The notes under the pieces were generated by a model. That model searched no databases. It saw only the letters and a program-made list of their open reading frames with translations, and was not told the DNA's origin. Shown here piece after piece: positions 1 to 5,157 of a DNA stretch of 5,157 bases. Position 1 is the first letter of the stretch. Every line of letters begins with the position of its first letter. This DNA comes from JBBDIK01 sp964640385 (GTDB taxonomy: Bacteria > Actinomycetota > UBA4738 > JBBDHU01): the NCBI GenBank assembly GCA_964640385.1, contig CAZXFL010000063.1:1-5157 (forward strand), read 5' to 3'. Both the position numbers and the translations under genes were made by a program.

Positions 1-276
1 ATGATGACGAGACAAGGGTTCCGCAAGCCGCGAAATCGAGTAAATGCATCCGACGAGTTCCTGGTCGCGACGAAAGAAGATCGCCTCAACGCGTTGTGGA
101 GGACGGCAGTCGCCACCGGGATGCGCCGAGGAGAACTTCTTGGTCTCCGCTGGCGTGACACGGACCTGAACGCGGGTCGTCTCTCCGTCCAACAGACCCT
201 GATCGAGGTCGGCGGCGAGCTGAAGCTCTCAGAACCGAAGACACCCCGGAGTCGGCGCTCTGTCGCTCTGGACGCC
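1..276 (+). pseudogene. Tyrosine recombinase (phage-type integrase), N-terminal half of catalytic domain only
   Basis: The frame is open from the window edge. Residues 30-60 carry the first catalytic box of tyrosine recombinases, TGMRRGELLGLRW, whose first Arg (R42) is the usual catalytic arginine. Residues 70-92 form the beta-hairpin with the catalytic Lys (K80) in SEPKTPRSRRSVALD. This pattern is common in integrases of high-GC Gram-positive elements. The HxxR box, the second His/Trp and the nucleophilic Tyr, which should lie 100-150 residues further on, are absent. After residue 92 the sequence stops resembling a catalytic domain. The ATG at position 1 sits at the window edge, so whether the core-binding domain lies upstream is unknown. 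The fragment cannot recombine DNA by itself. Family assignment is firm; that it is a relic is inferred from the missing half. Confidence 0.8.
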
Positions 277-279
277 TCC

Positions 280-408
280 TACCGCCTGGCCGTCTCCAGG
301 TTCCTGGTGCACCTAGGCGATGAGCCGCTGTCGGTCGACACCGCAGCCTCCTACCTGCGAACCCTCAATGGGCTCGGCCTACGCGGGAGGTCCCGCAGGA
401 ACCTGTTG
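280..408 (+). pseudogene. Possible core-binding (SAM-like) domain fragment of a second integrase, fused in frame
   Basis: The same frame continues with YRLAVSRFLVHLGDEPLS and ends near SRRNLLRDA (residues 94-139). This looks like the N-terminal helical core-binding domain of XerC/D-type recombinases: a helix with FLxxLGDxPL, then a helix with the xxYLRTL pattern, then GL followed by an Arg-rich turn. In a normal integrase this domain precedes the catalytic domain, but here it follows half of one, so the order is inverted. Either two integrase remnants were joined by deletion, or the resemblance is chance. The last ten codons overlap the 3' end of agmatine deiminase on the other strand, and the frame beyond about 410 is only the shadow of that gene. 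The assignment rests on pattern memory, not alignment. Confidence 0.45.
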
Positions 409-1404
409 CGTGATGCAGTGTGGTCCGCCGCCGCCGGCGGCGATCGCGGCGGCCGTCAAGCCGATCACCTCGCGATCCGGGAATGCCTCCTCGAGCTGCG
501 CGACGCCCTCCGCGTCCTTGTCACTGCCAACCGTTGGGGCGATGACCACGCCGTTGGCGACGTAGCAGTTGGCATAGGCGTTCGCGCCGTTCGCCCCGAT
601 GAGCCGGATCGCCTCGATGGCGCGGCCCCGCGCATCTCGAGCATCGCCCAGGCGCTGGAGGTTCGCACGGCCGAACTCGTAGTCCGCGTCGTCGGGGTCG
701 TCGGGCACGAGCAGCAGGACCTTCCCCGGCGCCACGTAGTGTGCAACACCGTCCACGTGGCCATCGGTCGCCACCGGACCGACATCGCCGGCCATCCCGT
801 GCGGCAACCACACGACCTGCTCGATGCCCAGGTAATCCCGCAGGCCTTCTTCGATCTCCGCCCTGGTCATGTCAGGGTTGCGATTGGGGTTGAGCAGACA
901 CATCTCGGTCGTGAGCAGCGTTCCTTCGCCATCGGTGAGGATCGCTCCGCCTTCCAGCACGAACGGCGCAGTGAAGATCCGCATCCCGAGATGCTTGGCG
1001 ATCGCGTAGGGCATGGCGTTGTCCTTGTCGAACTCGGGCTGGCGCTCGCCCCAGGCGTTGAATCGGAACTTCACCGCTGCGATCTCGCCCGCTTCGTTCC
1101 GTACGAAGATCGGGCCCGAGTCGCGCATCCACGAATCGTCGATCGGGATAGCCAGTGGCTCGACCCCCGAGCCGCAGTGGTGATGCATATCGACTTCGTC
1201 GCTGGGATCACACACCATGATCACCGGTTCGAATCCCGCGACGGCTCGCGCGATCGCCGCGAACTCCTGCCGCACCTCCTCGATCCGGCCACCCCAGTAG
1301 GGTCGGTCCAGAGGCCAGGCCATCAGCGTGGCCGCGTGCTTCGACCACTCCGCAGGCACGGTGAACCCGGCCTCCCTCGGGGTGGGTGTCGCAGCCTCGC
1401 TCAT
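379..1404 (-). CDS. aguA: Agmatine deiminase (agmatine iminohydrolase)
   Basis: This 341-residue cytoplasmic enzyme of the guanidino-modifying superfamily hydrolyses agmatine to N-carbamoylputrescine and ammonia. Family hallmarks are all present. There is an N-terminal PAEWSKHAATLMAWP segment (residues 17-31). The substrate-carboxylate/guanidine region DDSWMRDSGP (89-98) contains D95. FNAWG lies at 115-119 and LEGGAILTDGEGT at 150-162. The catalytic His H216 sits in DGHVDG. The nucleophilic Cys C330 sits in GGGGPHCITQQ near the C terminus. Length is slightly below the usual 350-370. The start at 1404 was chosen because the homology begins shortly after it and an AGGAGG precedes it; an upstream extension to 1536 is Arg-rich and not family-like. 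It lies 47 bases downstream of aguB. The peptidylarginine deiminase of Porphyromonas is a relative, but the aguB neighbour supports agmatine. The last seven residues (VPAGPPA) run slightly past the usual end. Confidence 0.93.
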   Translation of the reverse strand: MSEAATPTPREAGFTVPAEWSKHAATLMAWPLDRPYWGGRIEEVRQEFAAIARAVAGFEPVIMVCDPSDEVDMHHHCGSGVEPLAIPIDDSWMRDSGPIFVRNEAGEIAAVKFRFNAWGERQPEFDKDNAMPYAIAKHLGMRIFTAPFVLEGGAILTDGEGTLLTTEMCLLNPNRNPDMTRAEIEEGLRDYLGIEQVVWLPHGMAGDVGPVATDGHVDGVAHYVAPGKVLLLVPDDPDDADYEFGRANLQRLGDARDARGRAIEAIRLIGANGANAYANCYVANGVVIAPTVGSDKDAEGVAQLEEAFPDREVIGLTAAAIAAGGGGPHCITQQVPAGPPA

Positions 1405-1407
1405 GGT

Positions 1408-1415
1408 CCCTCCTC
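1408..1415 (-). promoter_or_regulatory. Ribosome binding site of aguA
   Basis: On the minus strand GAGGAGGG lies three bases before the ATG at 1404 (AGGAGG is four bases away). It is a near-perfect Shine-Dalgarno sequence and decides the start among several in-frame candidates. It sits within the 47-base aguB-aguA gap, so aguA can be translated independently on a shared transcript. Confidence 0.75.
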
Positions 1416-1451
1416 GCCTTCTGCGGTCGTCAACCGTGCGGAAGTCGATCC

Positions 1452-2348
1452 TCAGCCTTTCGCAACTCCGCCGCTCCCGTCGAAAGAGAGCAATGGGCCG
1501 TACAGATCGGGGCGACGGTCCCGGAACAGTCCCCACTCGTCTCGGTACCGGCTGATCTCGTCGAGATCGAATCTCGACACGAGAACGGCGTCCTCCTGTC
1601 GGCCCGCTTCGGCCAGCTTCTGACCCTGGTGATCGGCCAAGAAGGAAGAGCCGTAGAAATCGATCGCTCCGGCATCGCCCGACTCCGCCTCGCGGCCGTG
1701 ACGGTTCGCGGCCACCACCGGCACGCAGTTCGCAGCGGCATGTCCTTGCATGACGCGCTGCCAGGCACCACTCGAATCCAACTCCGTCGCCATGGGTTCC
1801 GATCCGATCGCCGTCGGATACAGGAGGACCTCAGCCCCCTGAAGCGTCATGATCCTGGCGGCCTCCGGGAACCACTGATCCCAACAGATCGCCACGCCGA
1901 TGCGCCCGGCCTGTGTATCCCAAACCCGAAACCCCGTGTCGCCGGGACTGAAATAGAACTTCTCGGTGTATCCGGGGCCGTCCGGGATGTGCGACTTGCG
2001 GTAGTTCCCGAGGATCGCGCCGTCCCCGTCGATGATGGCGATCGAGTTGAAGTGCGTCTGGCCCGCGCGTTCGAAGAAGCTGACGGGGAGCACCACGCCG
2101 AGTTCCCGTGCAAGGGTCTGCATCCGCAGGACCGAGGGATGGGCGCCGATCTCAAACGCCCGGTCGAAGTACTCACCCGACTGCACCTTCGGGAAGTAGG
2201 GCCCGTCGAAGAGTTCCGGAAGAAGGATCAGTGTTGCGTCGTCCCCGGCGGCAGCTCTCACGTGCGACTCCGCCCGGTCGAGGTTTTCGTCCAGGTCGGG
2301 GCCGCACGACATCTGAACGACGGCGACGGCGACATCTCGCATGCCCAC
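1452..2348 (-). CDS. aguB: N-carbamoylputrescine amidase (nitrilase superfamily)
   Basis: This 298-residue cytoplasmic enzyme hydrolyses N-carbamoylputrescine to putrescine, CO2 and ammonia, the step after agmatine deiminase. The carbon-nitrogen hydrolase fold shows its whole catalytic set: E45 in LLPELFDGPYF, K118 in NYRKSHIPDGPGY, the second Glu E130 in YTEKFYFSPGD, and the nucleophile C155 in GVAICWDQWFPE. The tail RYRDEWGLFRDRRPDLYGPL (residues 267-286) is typical of AguB-type amidases, and the length matches the family (about 290-300). The protein starts MGMRDVAVAVVQMSCG; either Met1 (2348) or Met3 (2342) could be the true start, because only a weak GGGCG precedes them. It is first in the pair with aguA. 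No operator was recognised upstream. Confidence 0.93.
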   Translation of the reverse strand: MGMRDVAVAVVQMSCGPDLDENLDRAESHVRAAAGDDATLILLPELFDGPYFPKVQSGEYFDRAFEIGAHPSVLRMQTLARELGVVLPVSFFERAGQTHFNSIAIIDGDGAILGNYRKSHIPDGPGYTEKFYFSPGDTGFRVWDTQAGRIGVAICWDQWFPEAARIMTLQGAEVLLYPTAIGSEPMATELDSSGAWQRVMQGHAAANCVPVVAANRHGREAESGDAGAIDFYGSSFLADHQGQKLAEAGRQEDAVLVSRFDLDEISRYRDEWGLFRDRRPDLYGPLLSFDGSGGVAKG

Positions 2349-2665
2349 ATGATATCGCCCGACCGGTGGCCTGCGCGGCGAGGGCTGCCTTCCCGGCCTC
2401 GCTGGCTACCTGGGTCTTGACGCGGCGAGTCGCCATAGCACTACCCCGGCTACCCTGAGTGAATCGGACTTCTGGATCCCTACGCGATCGACATCCGTCA
2501 GCGCAACGCGATGGAGAACTCAGCGCTCACCCTTCTCCGTAGCCGACTCGTTCCGACGCGCCCGCCTCAAAACGGCGCGCCCGCGCGGCGCGAAACGTCG
2601 CATCTCGCCACGTAGGAGCGAACGAGCAACTTGGCCGCCTAGCAGCGGATACGGCGAATCTAGGG
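2349..2665. other. Intergenic region upstream of aguB
   Basis: No gene is supported here. A short minus-strand frame starting MATRRVKTQVASEAGKAALA at 2436 looks protein-like for about 30 residues, then becomes an Arg-rich shadow of aguB, so I do not call it. The region must hold the promoter for aguB-aguA, but I see no -35/-10 pair good enough to annotate. It also contains the possible terminator hairpin at 2569-2592. Confidence 0.6.
2569..2592 (-). terminator. Possible intrinsic terminator downstream of the dipeptidase
   Basis: On the minus strand CGCGCC (2592-2587) pairs perfectly with GGCGCG (2581-2576) around a five-base loop. CCG and then four T's (2572-2569) follow. It lies about 140 bases after the dipeptidase stop and before the agu genes, so it would separate the two units. 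The T tract is short and the sequence is very GC-rich, so chance pairing is possible. Confidence 0.4.
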
Positions 2666-2728
2666 TGGTACCCCCGGGAGGAATCGAACTTCCGCACACG
2701 GTTTAGGAAACGATCGCTCTATCCACTC
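2666..2728 (-). pseudogene. 3' fragment of a tRNA-Arg(CCT) gene, possible attachment-site scar
   Basis: Read on the minus strand, the 63 bases follow a tRNA-Arg(CCT) from the D loop to the end. They show D loop and 3' D stem (AGTGGATAGAGC), anticodon loop TTCCTAA with CCT at 2707-2705, five-base variable region, T loop TTCGATT, the 3' acceptor strand CGGGGGT, discriminator A and an encoded CCA (2668-2666). Upstream, where the acceptor 5' strand should be, there is no CCCCC-type sequence; the dipeptidase 3' end is there instead. The D stem has no 5' partner. The anticodon stem has a C-C mismatch, and the T stem has an A-C mismatch at 52-62. It therefore cannot fold as a tRNA. A 3' tRNA piece next to element DNA is the usual scar of integrase-mediated insertion; that origin is inferred. 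Confidence 0.7.
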
Positions 2729-2730
2729 GA

Positions 2731-3924
2731 TCAGTCGATCCAGGTCGAGGCCATCGCGCGGAGGACGTTTTCGCCCATGACCTTGGCGATCTGCTCGTCG
2801 GAGTAGCCGTGGGCGACGAGCCAGCGCACGATGTTGGGGTACTCCGAGGGATTCTCGAGTCCCTCGACGTACTCGACCCAATCGTGAGTCGCGGCCTCGC
2901 CGGTGTCGAAGGTGCCGGCGTAGTGCTGATGCAGAGCGACGTGATCCCCGAAGAAGGTGTCGGGCCCGAAGGCGACGTGGTCGATGCCCATCAGGTCCAC
3001 GCAGTACTCGAAGTGCTCCATGACCGACTCGATCGAGTGGCGAGGGTGCTTCGCGGTCATCGTCGTGTGCGGTGAGCCCTCGATGCCCACCACTCCGCCG
3101 GTGTCGGCGACCGCCCTGAGCAGATCGTCTTCTTTGAGCTTGGGCTCAGCGAACAGCGCCCGTGATCCCGAGTGCGACAGGAACACTGGCGCCTTCGACG
3201 AGCGGCAGGTCTGCATCGCGGTCACGTCGCCGGTGTGCGAGACGTCGATCGCCATGCCCAGCCGGTTCATACGAGTCACCGCTGCCTCGCCCAGTCGCGT
3301 GAGCCCTCCGTCGGCGAGGTCTTTGAGTCCGCCGCCGAGCTGATTCGACTCGCTGTAGGCGATCCCGCACATGCGCACGCCGAGCCCGTAGAGCACGTCG
3401 AGCCGGTCGAGTTCGTTCTCGATCATCGCCGCCCCCTCGACGCAGGGGATCATCGCGATCCGCCCGGTGGCGTGCGCCTCGCGGATGTCCTTCACTCCCG
3501 AGCCGACGAACACCAACGACTGATGCGCCACGTCGGCGAAGTGCATGCCGAGGTCGTGGATGATGTCGGTCCACTTCCACCCCGCTTTGGAGGTGACCGT
3601 GGCCGTGCCGTCGAGGAAGTTCTCGAAGACGGCGTCTAGGCCCGATGCCGCCAGGCCCTCGTAGCCATAGGACTCGCGGCCCTCCCTGATGTAGGCGTCG
3701 TTTTCCGACATGTCCTCGGGCGTGATCCCGCCGTGATCGTGCAGAGAGATGAAGACGTACTCGCGGAGCAGACGCTCTGCCCGCTCCTCCTGCTCGGGGG
3801 ACAGGGGCACCACGAACGGCGGAACCCGGCCGATCTGGAGAGAGAGATCGAACTGTCGGAAGTCCTCGCCCGGCACCAGGTAGTCGAAGGAGCGGTACCC
3901 GTCCCAGCGCTTCTTGGGCTCCAT
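2731..3924 (-). CDS. M19-family dipeptidase (membrane/renal dipeptidase-like zinc hydrolase)
   Basis: This 397-residue protein has the amidohydrolase-like TIM-barrel motifs of peptidase family M19, which cleaves dipeptides using two zinc ions. Visible ligands and motifs are: the first metal motif region ISLHDHGG (59-66); the bridging Glu E163 in PCVEGAAMIENELDRL; the Y-SESNQLGGGL segment (190-200); H230 in IDVSHTGD; H251 in LSHSGSRAL; D322 in FGPDTFFGDH; and the C-terminal GENVLRAM box (384-391). No signal peptide or lipobox is seen, so it is probably cytoplasmic. The first motif reads HDH where characterised members have HxD. I chose the ATG at 3924, but its Shine-Dalgarno is weak (GAAGAA, distant). 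A GTG nine bases upstream (3933) is an alternative. The frame stays open to 4083 without family-like sequence. Substrate unknown; M19 members also act on D-amino-acid dipeptides and other amides. Confidence 0.88.
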   Translation of the reverse strand: MEPKKRWDGYRSFDYLVPGEDFRQFDLSLQIGRVPPFVVPLSPEQEERAERLLREYVFISLHDHGGITPEDMSENDAYIREGRESYGYEGLAASGLDAVFENFLDGTATVTSKAGWKWTDIIHDLGMHFADVAHQSLVFVGSGVKDIREAHATGRIAMIPCVEGAAMIENELDRLDVLYGLGVRMCGIAYSESNQLGGGLKDLADGGLTRLGEAAVTRMNRLGMAIDVSHTGDVTAMQTCRSSKAPVFLSHSGSRALFAEPKLKEDDLLRAVADTGGVVGIEGSPHTTMTAKHPRHSIESVMEHFEYCVDLMGIDHVAFGPDTFFGDHVALHQHYAGTFDTGEAATHDWVEYVEGLENPSEYPNIVRWLVAHGYSDEQIAKVMGENVLRAMASTWID

Positions 3925-4254
3925 AGCCACGATGCTAGTTCTTCGTGGAGACCGGGTGGGGCGAGTCGAAACAGATGAGAGAATTCTCACGGTGTCCGCG
4001 AGGGCCTCGGTCAGGTGCAGTGCGCGATCGGCTGGGTCACGGTCGAAGACGGACAGGAAGAGATGCGACGGGCCGTCGAGCACGAACTCGGCGTTCCCGC
4101 ACAGGTCCGCTGATCACGCTGTCCCGGGTATCGGCCGCCATCTTCTCGATGAGCGGAGGAACTGGACCTGCGCCGCTGGCTCTCGGACCCCGCAGCTACG
4201 AGGCGGTCGCGGCTTGAATCTGAATAAACGTACGGTGATGATCCCTTCAGGCTT
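3925..4254. other. Upstream region of the dipeptidase, no confident gene
   Basis: About 330 bases lie between the dipeptidase start and the next candidate reading frame. The dipeptidase frame is open back to a stop at 4114-4116, and its translation includes a protein-like stretch, LDGPSHLFLSVFDRDPADRA. A second frame, starting ATG at 4141 with MAADTRDSVISGPV, joins it if one frameshift is allowed near 4090-4100. That may be the relic of an unrecognised small gene, or just leader sequence. I see no clear promoter or terminator here. Confidence 0.4.
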
Positions 4255-4419
4255 CTACCGCCCTCGGAGGAGCGCCCCGGCAAGGATGCGACGAAGCTCT
4301 GATCGCTTCGAGTCGCCGAATGAGGCTTGGAGCGCCTCGCGGAGTCGTCGGCGCGAAGCAGAGGTCAGCGCCGTCAGAGCGAAGGGCCGATCAGCGCGCG
4401 TGGGCATGCGGGGACTCAA
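4255..4419 (-). CDS. Possible small basic helical protein of unknown function
   Basis: This frame of 54 codons starts at TTG (4419) with an AAGGGAGGT four bases upstream, a strong Shine-Dalgarno. An ATG four codons in (4407) is the alternative but has no ribosome site. The translation has a run of charged, helix-forming sequence, ASRRRLREALQASFGDSKRS, then ELRRILAGALL at the end. No catalytic motif or membrane segment is seen, and I recognise no family. It may be real, or the tail of a decayed longer gene, since the frame is open upstream to 4503. The ribosome site is the main support. Confidence 0.35.
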   Translation of the reverse strand: MSPRMPTRADRPFALTALTSASRRRLREALQASFGDSKRSELRRILAGALLRGR

Positions 4420-4493
4420 GACAACCTCCCTTGAGCGGCGTTGGAAGCACCGGCTCCCTTCTGCTATCGGCAGGTGCGTGGCGCCAACTTGAG

Positions 4494-4782
4494 CTAGGAG
4501 CAAGCCTCTTCAGAGCCCTCGCCCGAGCGACCCGGACCGCCAGCAAGGACAAGGCGCAGATCGGGCCGGCCCCTCTTGCCGCGGCTGCGCACGAAACCCT
4601 CTTCAGTCTCGACGATTGCCGAACGGAGCCTTGCGTGCTCGGCCCTGATTTCGGCAAGCTCGGCAGTCATTCCGCCGGGTCTCAGCGGCGATCTCGGCCT
4701 GGTCGAGGGCGCCGAGCGCCTCTAGACGCCCCCGGAGCAGGTCATTCTCTTCCTTCAGCTCCTTCTTCTCTGAACCGAACAC
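4494..4782 (-). pseudogene. Coiled-coil protein gene interrupted by a frameshift
   Basis: A GTG at 4782 is preceded by GAGAGGTGG with six bases between. It opens with FGSEKKELKEENDLLRGRLE, a strongly charged coiled-coil pattern that continues to about residue 37, then turns into Cys/Arg-rich non-helical sequence and stops at 4603. One base out of phase, an ATG at 4670 resumes the same kind of helix, MTAELAEIRAEHARLRSAIV, followed by a basic SRGKRGRPDLRLV segment with an AT-hook-like RGRP core, and stops at 4494. Joining the frames near 4670 gives one protein of about 95 residues. Alternatives are two overlapping small genes, a sequencing error or recoding. I do not recognise the family. Confidence 0.4.
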
Positions 4783-4815
4783 CGCAACCCACCTCTCAAG
4801 AAAGTTGGGACGAGA

Positions 4816-4935
4816 CTAGCTCTGCCTTCCGACGGGGTTCAAGGCGCGCGGGCGACCGTAACCCAGAAGGCGCTGTGGTGCTGAGGGTGTGGGCACGAAC
4901 ACGAGGCCAGATACCCAGTTCATCGGCTTGCTCAC
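4816..4935 (-). CDS. Possible 39-residue protein of unknown function
   Basis: The GTG at 4935 lies two bases after the stop of the preceding frame, and the frame ends in TAG at 4818-4816. The translation starts MSKPMNWVSGLVFVPTPSA. The ribosome site is weak (GCAGGG), and the frame is open further upstream to the window edge in Arg-rich, unconvincing sequence. The close spacing to both neighbours is the only support beyond the open frame. No family recognised. Confidence 0.2.
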   Translation of the reverse strand: MSKPMNWVSGLVFVPTPSAPQRLLGYGRPRALNPVGRQS

Positions 4936-4937
4936 GA

Positions 4938-5072
4938 CTACCCTGCGTCCATTCCCAACTCGACACGCCACTCCTTCTTCTCCATGTCGGCTGCCGAGAA
5001 ATTCACGCCGACGCCCGCGACGATGAGGACCTCGGCCCCGATCCCGGGCGGACTCAGGATGTGCGCGATCAC
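4938..5072 (-). CDS. Possible 44-residue protein of unknown function
   Basis: The GTG start at 5072 follows GAAGGA with a normal spacer of about six bases. The translation, MIAHILSPPGIGAEVLIVAG then a charged C-terminal part with DMEKKEWRVELGMD, reads like real protein: a hydrophobic beta-like core followed by a mixed charged tail. The frame is open back to a stop at 5118-5120, so a start upstream is limited. It could be a genuine small gene or the tail of a longer broken gene. The next candidate start (4935) lies two bases beyond its stop, an operon-like packing. I recognise no family. Confidence 0.35.
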   Translation of the reverse strand: MIAHILSPPGIGAEVLIVAGVGVNFSAADMEKKEWRVELGMDAG

Positions 5073-5107
5073 AGACGATCCTTCTTCGCGTAGCGATCGA
5101 GCCCCCG

Positions 5108-5157
5108 CTAATCTCGGTCATGATATGGATGCATGGTGGCCGCAACAGCTGCAGCAC
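5108..5157 (-). CDS. Possible C-terminal end of a gene entering from the right edge
   Basis: One minus-strand frame reads fifteen residues, AAAVAATMHPYHDRD, and stops with TAG at 5110-5108. This is 35 bases before the next GTG candidate at 5072. It may be the end of a gene lying outside the window. It is too short for any assignment. Confidence 0.15.
   Translation of the reverse strand, partial: AAAVAATMHPYHDRD

Noticed and set aside
1405..1536. N-terminal extension of agmatine deiminase to 1536
   Set aside because: The extra 44 residues are Arg-rich, overlap aguB and are not part of the family; the 1404 ATG has a strong ribosome site.
409..1623. Long plus-strand open frame continuing from the integrase relic
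   Set aside because: It lies antisense to agmatine deiminase and the end of aguB; the translation is Arg/His-rich without motifs, while the opposite strand has complete enzyme motifs.
1386..2420. Plus-strand open frame of 344 codons
   Set aside because: It is the antisense shadow of aguB, which has all catalytic residues and family length.
2173..2436. Minus-strand frame starting MATRRVKTQVAS upstream of aguB
   Set aside because: Only the first 30 residues look protein-like; the rest is an out-of-phase reading of aguB.
2666..2741. Functional tRNA-Arg(CCT)
   Set aside because: There is no acceptor 5' strand to pair with CGGGGGT, no 5' D-stem partner, and there are mismatches in the anticodon and T stems.
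4320..5093. Plus-strand open frame of 257 codons
   Set aside because: The translation is Arg/Ser/Pro-rich with no domain-like pattern. The minus strand shows better frames with ribosome sites, though neither strand is certain here.
1..5157. CRISPR array, tandem repeats, insertion-sequence ends
   Set aside because: No regularly spaced repeats or paired terminal inverted repeats were seen by eye.

Overview
This is a GC-rich bacterial window with three well-supported protein-coding genes, all on the minus strand, set between remnants of mobile DNA. The tyrosine-recombinase relic at the left end, the GTG/TTG start candidates and the style of the M19 peptidase suggest an actinobacterial or similar high-GC soil or marine bacterium. 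No rRNA or marker protein fixes the taxon.

Layout from left to right. Positions 1-408 (+) hold a decayed tyrosine recombinase. The first half of a catalytic domain runs straight into what looks like the core-binding domain of a second integrase, and then collides with the 3' end of the next gene. Positions 379-1404 (-) encode agmatine deiminase (AguA). Positions 1452-2348 (-) encode N-carbamoylputrescine amidase (AguB). The two lie in the order aguB-aguA with 47 bases between them. Positions 2349-2665 hold no gene but contain a GC-rich hairpin followed by four T's on the minus strand, a possible terminator. Positions 2666-2728 (-) carry the 3' part of a tRNA-Arg(CCT)-like sequence with no acceptor 5' strand. 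It begins two bases after the stop of the next gene. Positions 2731-3924 (-) encode an M19-family (membrane/renal dipeptidase-like) metallopeptidase. From about 3925 to the right edge only short minus-strand frames are seen: a frameshifted coiled-coil gene and several possible proteins of 39-54 residues, some with good Shine-Dalgarno sequences. None is recognised.

How the genes work together: AguA converts agmatine to N-carbamoylputrescine and ammonia, and AguB hydrolyses that to putrescine, CO2 and ammonia. The pair is therefore a complete agmatine-to-putrescine route. The dipeptidase may also serve nitrogen salvage, but it is separated by the tRNA remnant and the possible terminator and is probably a different transcription unit. 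The tRNA fragment has the form expected of an attachment-site scar. If so, the dipeptidase side is the former element and the agu side the older chromosome. This is inference.
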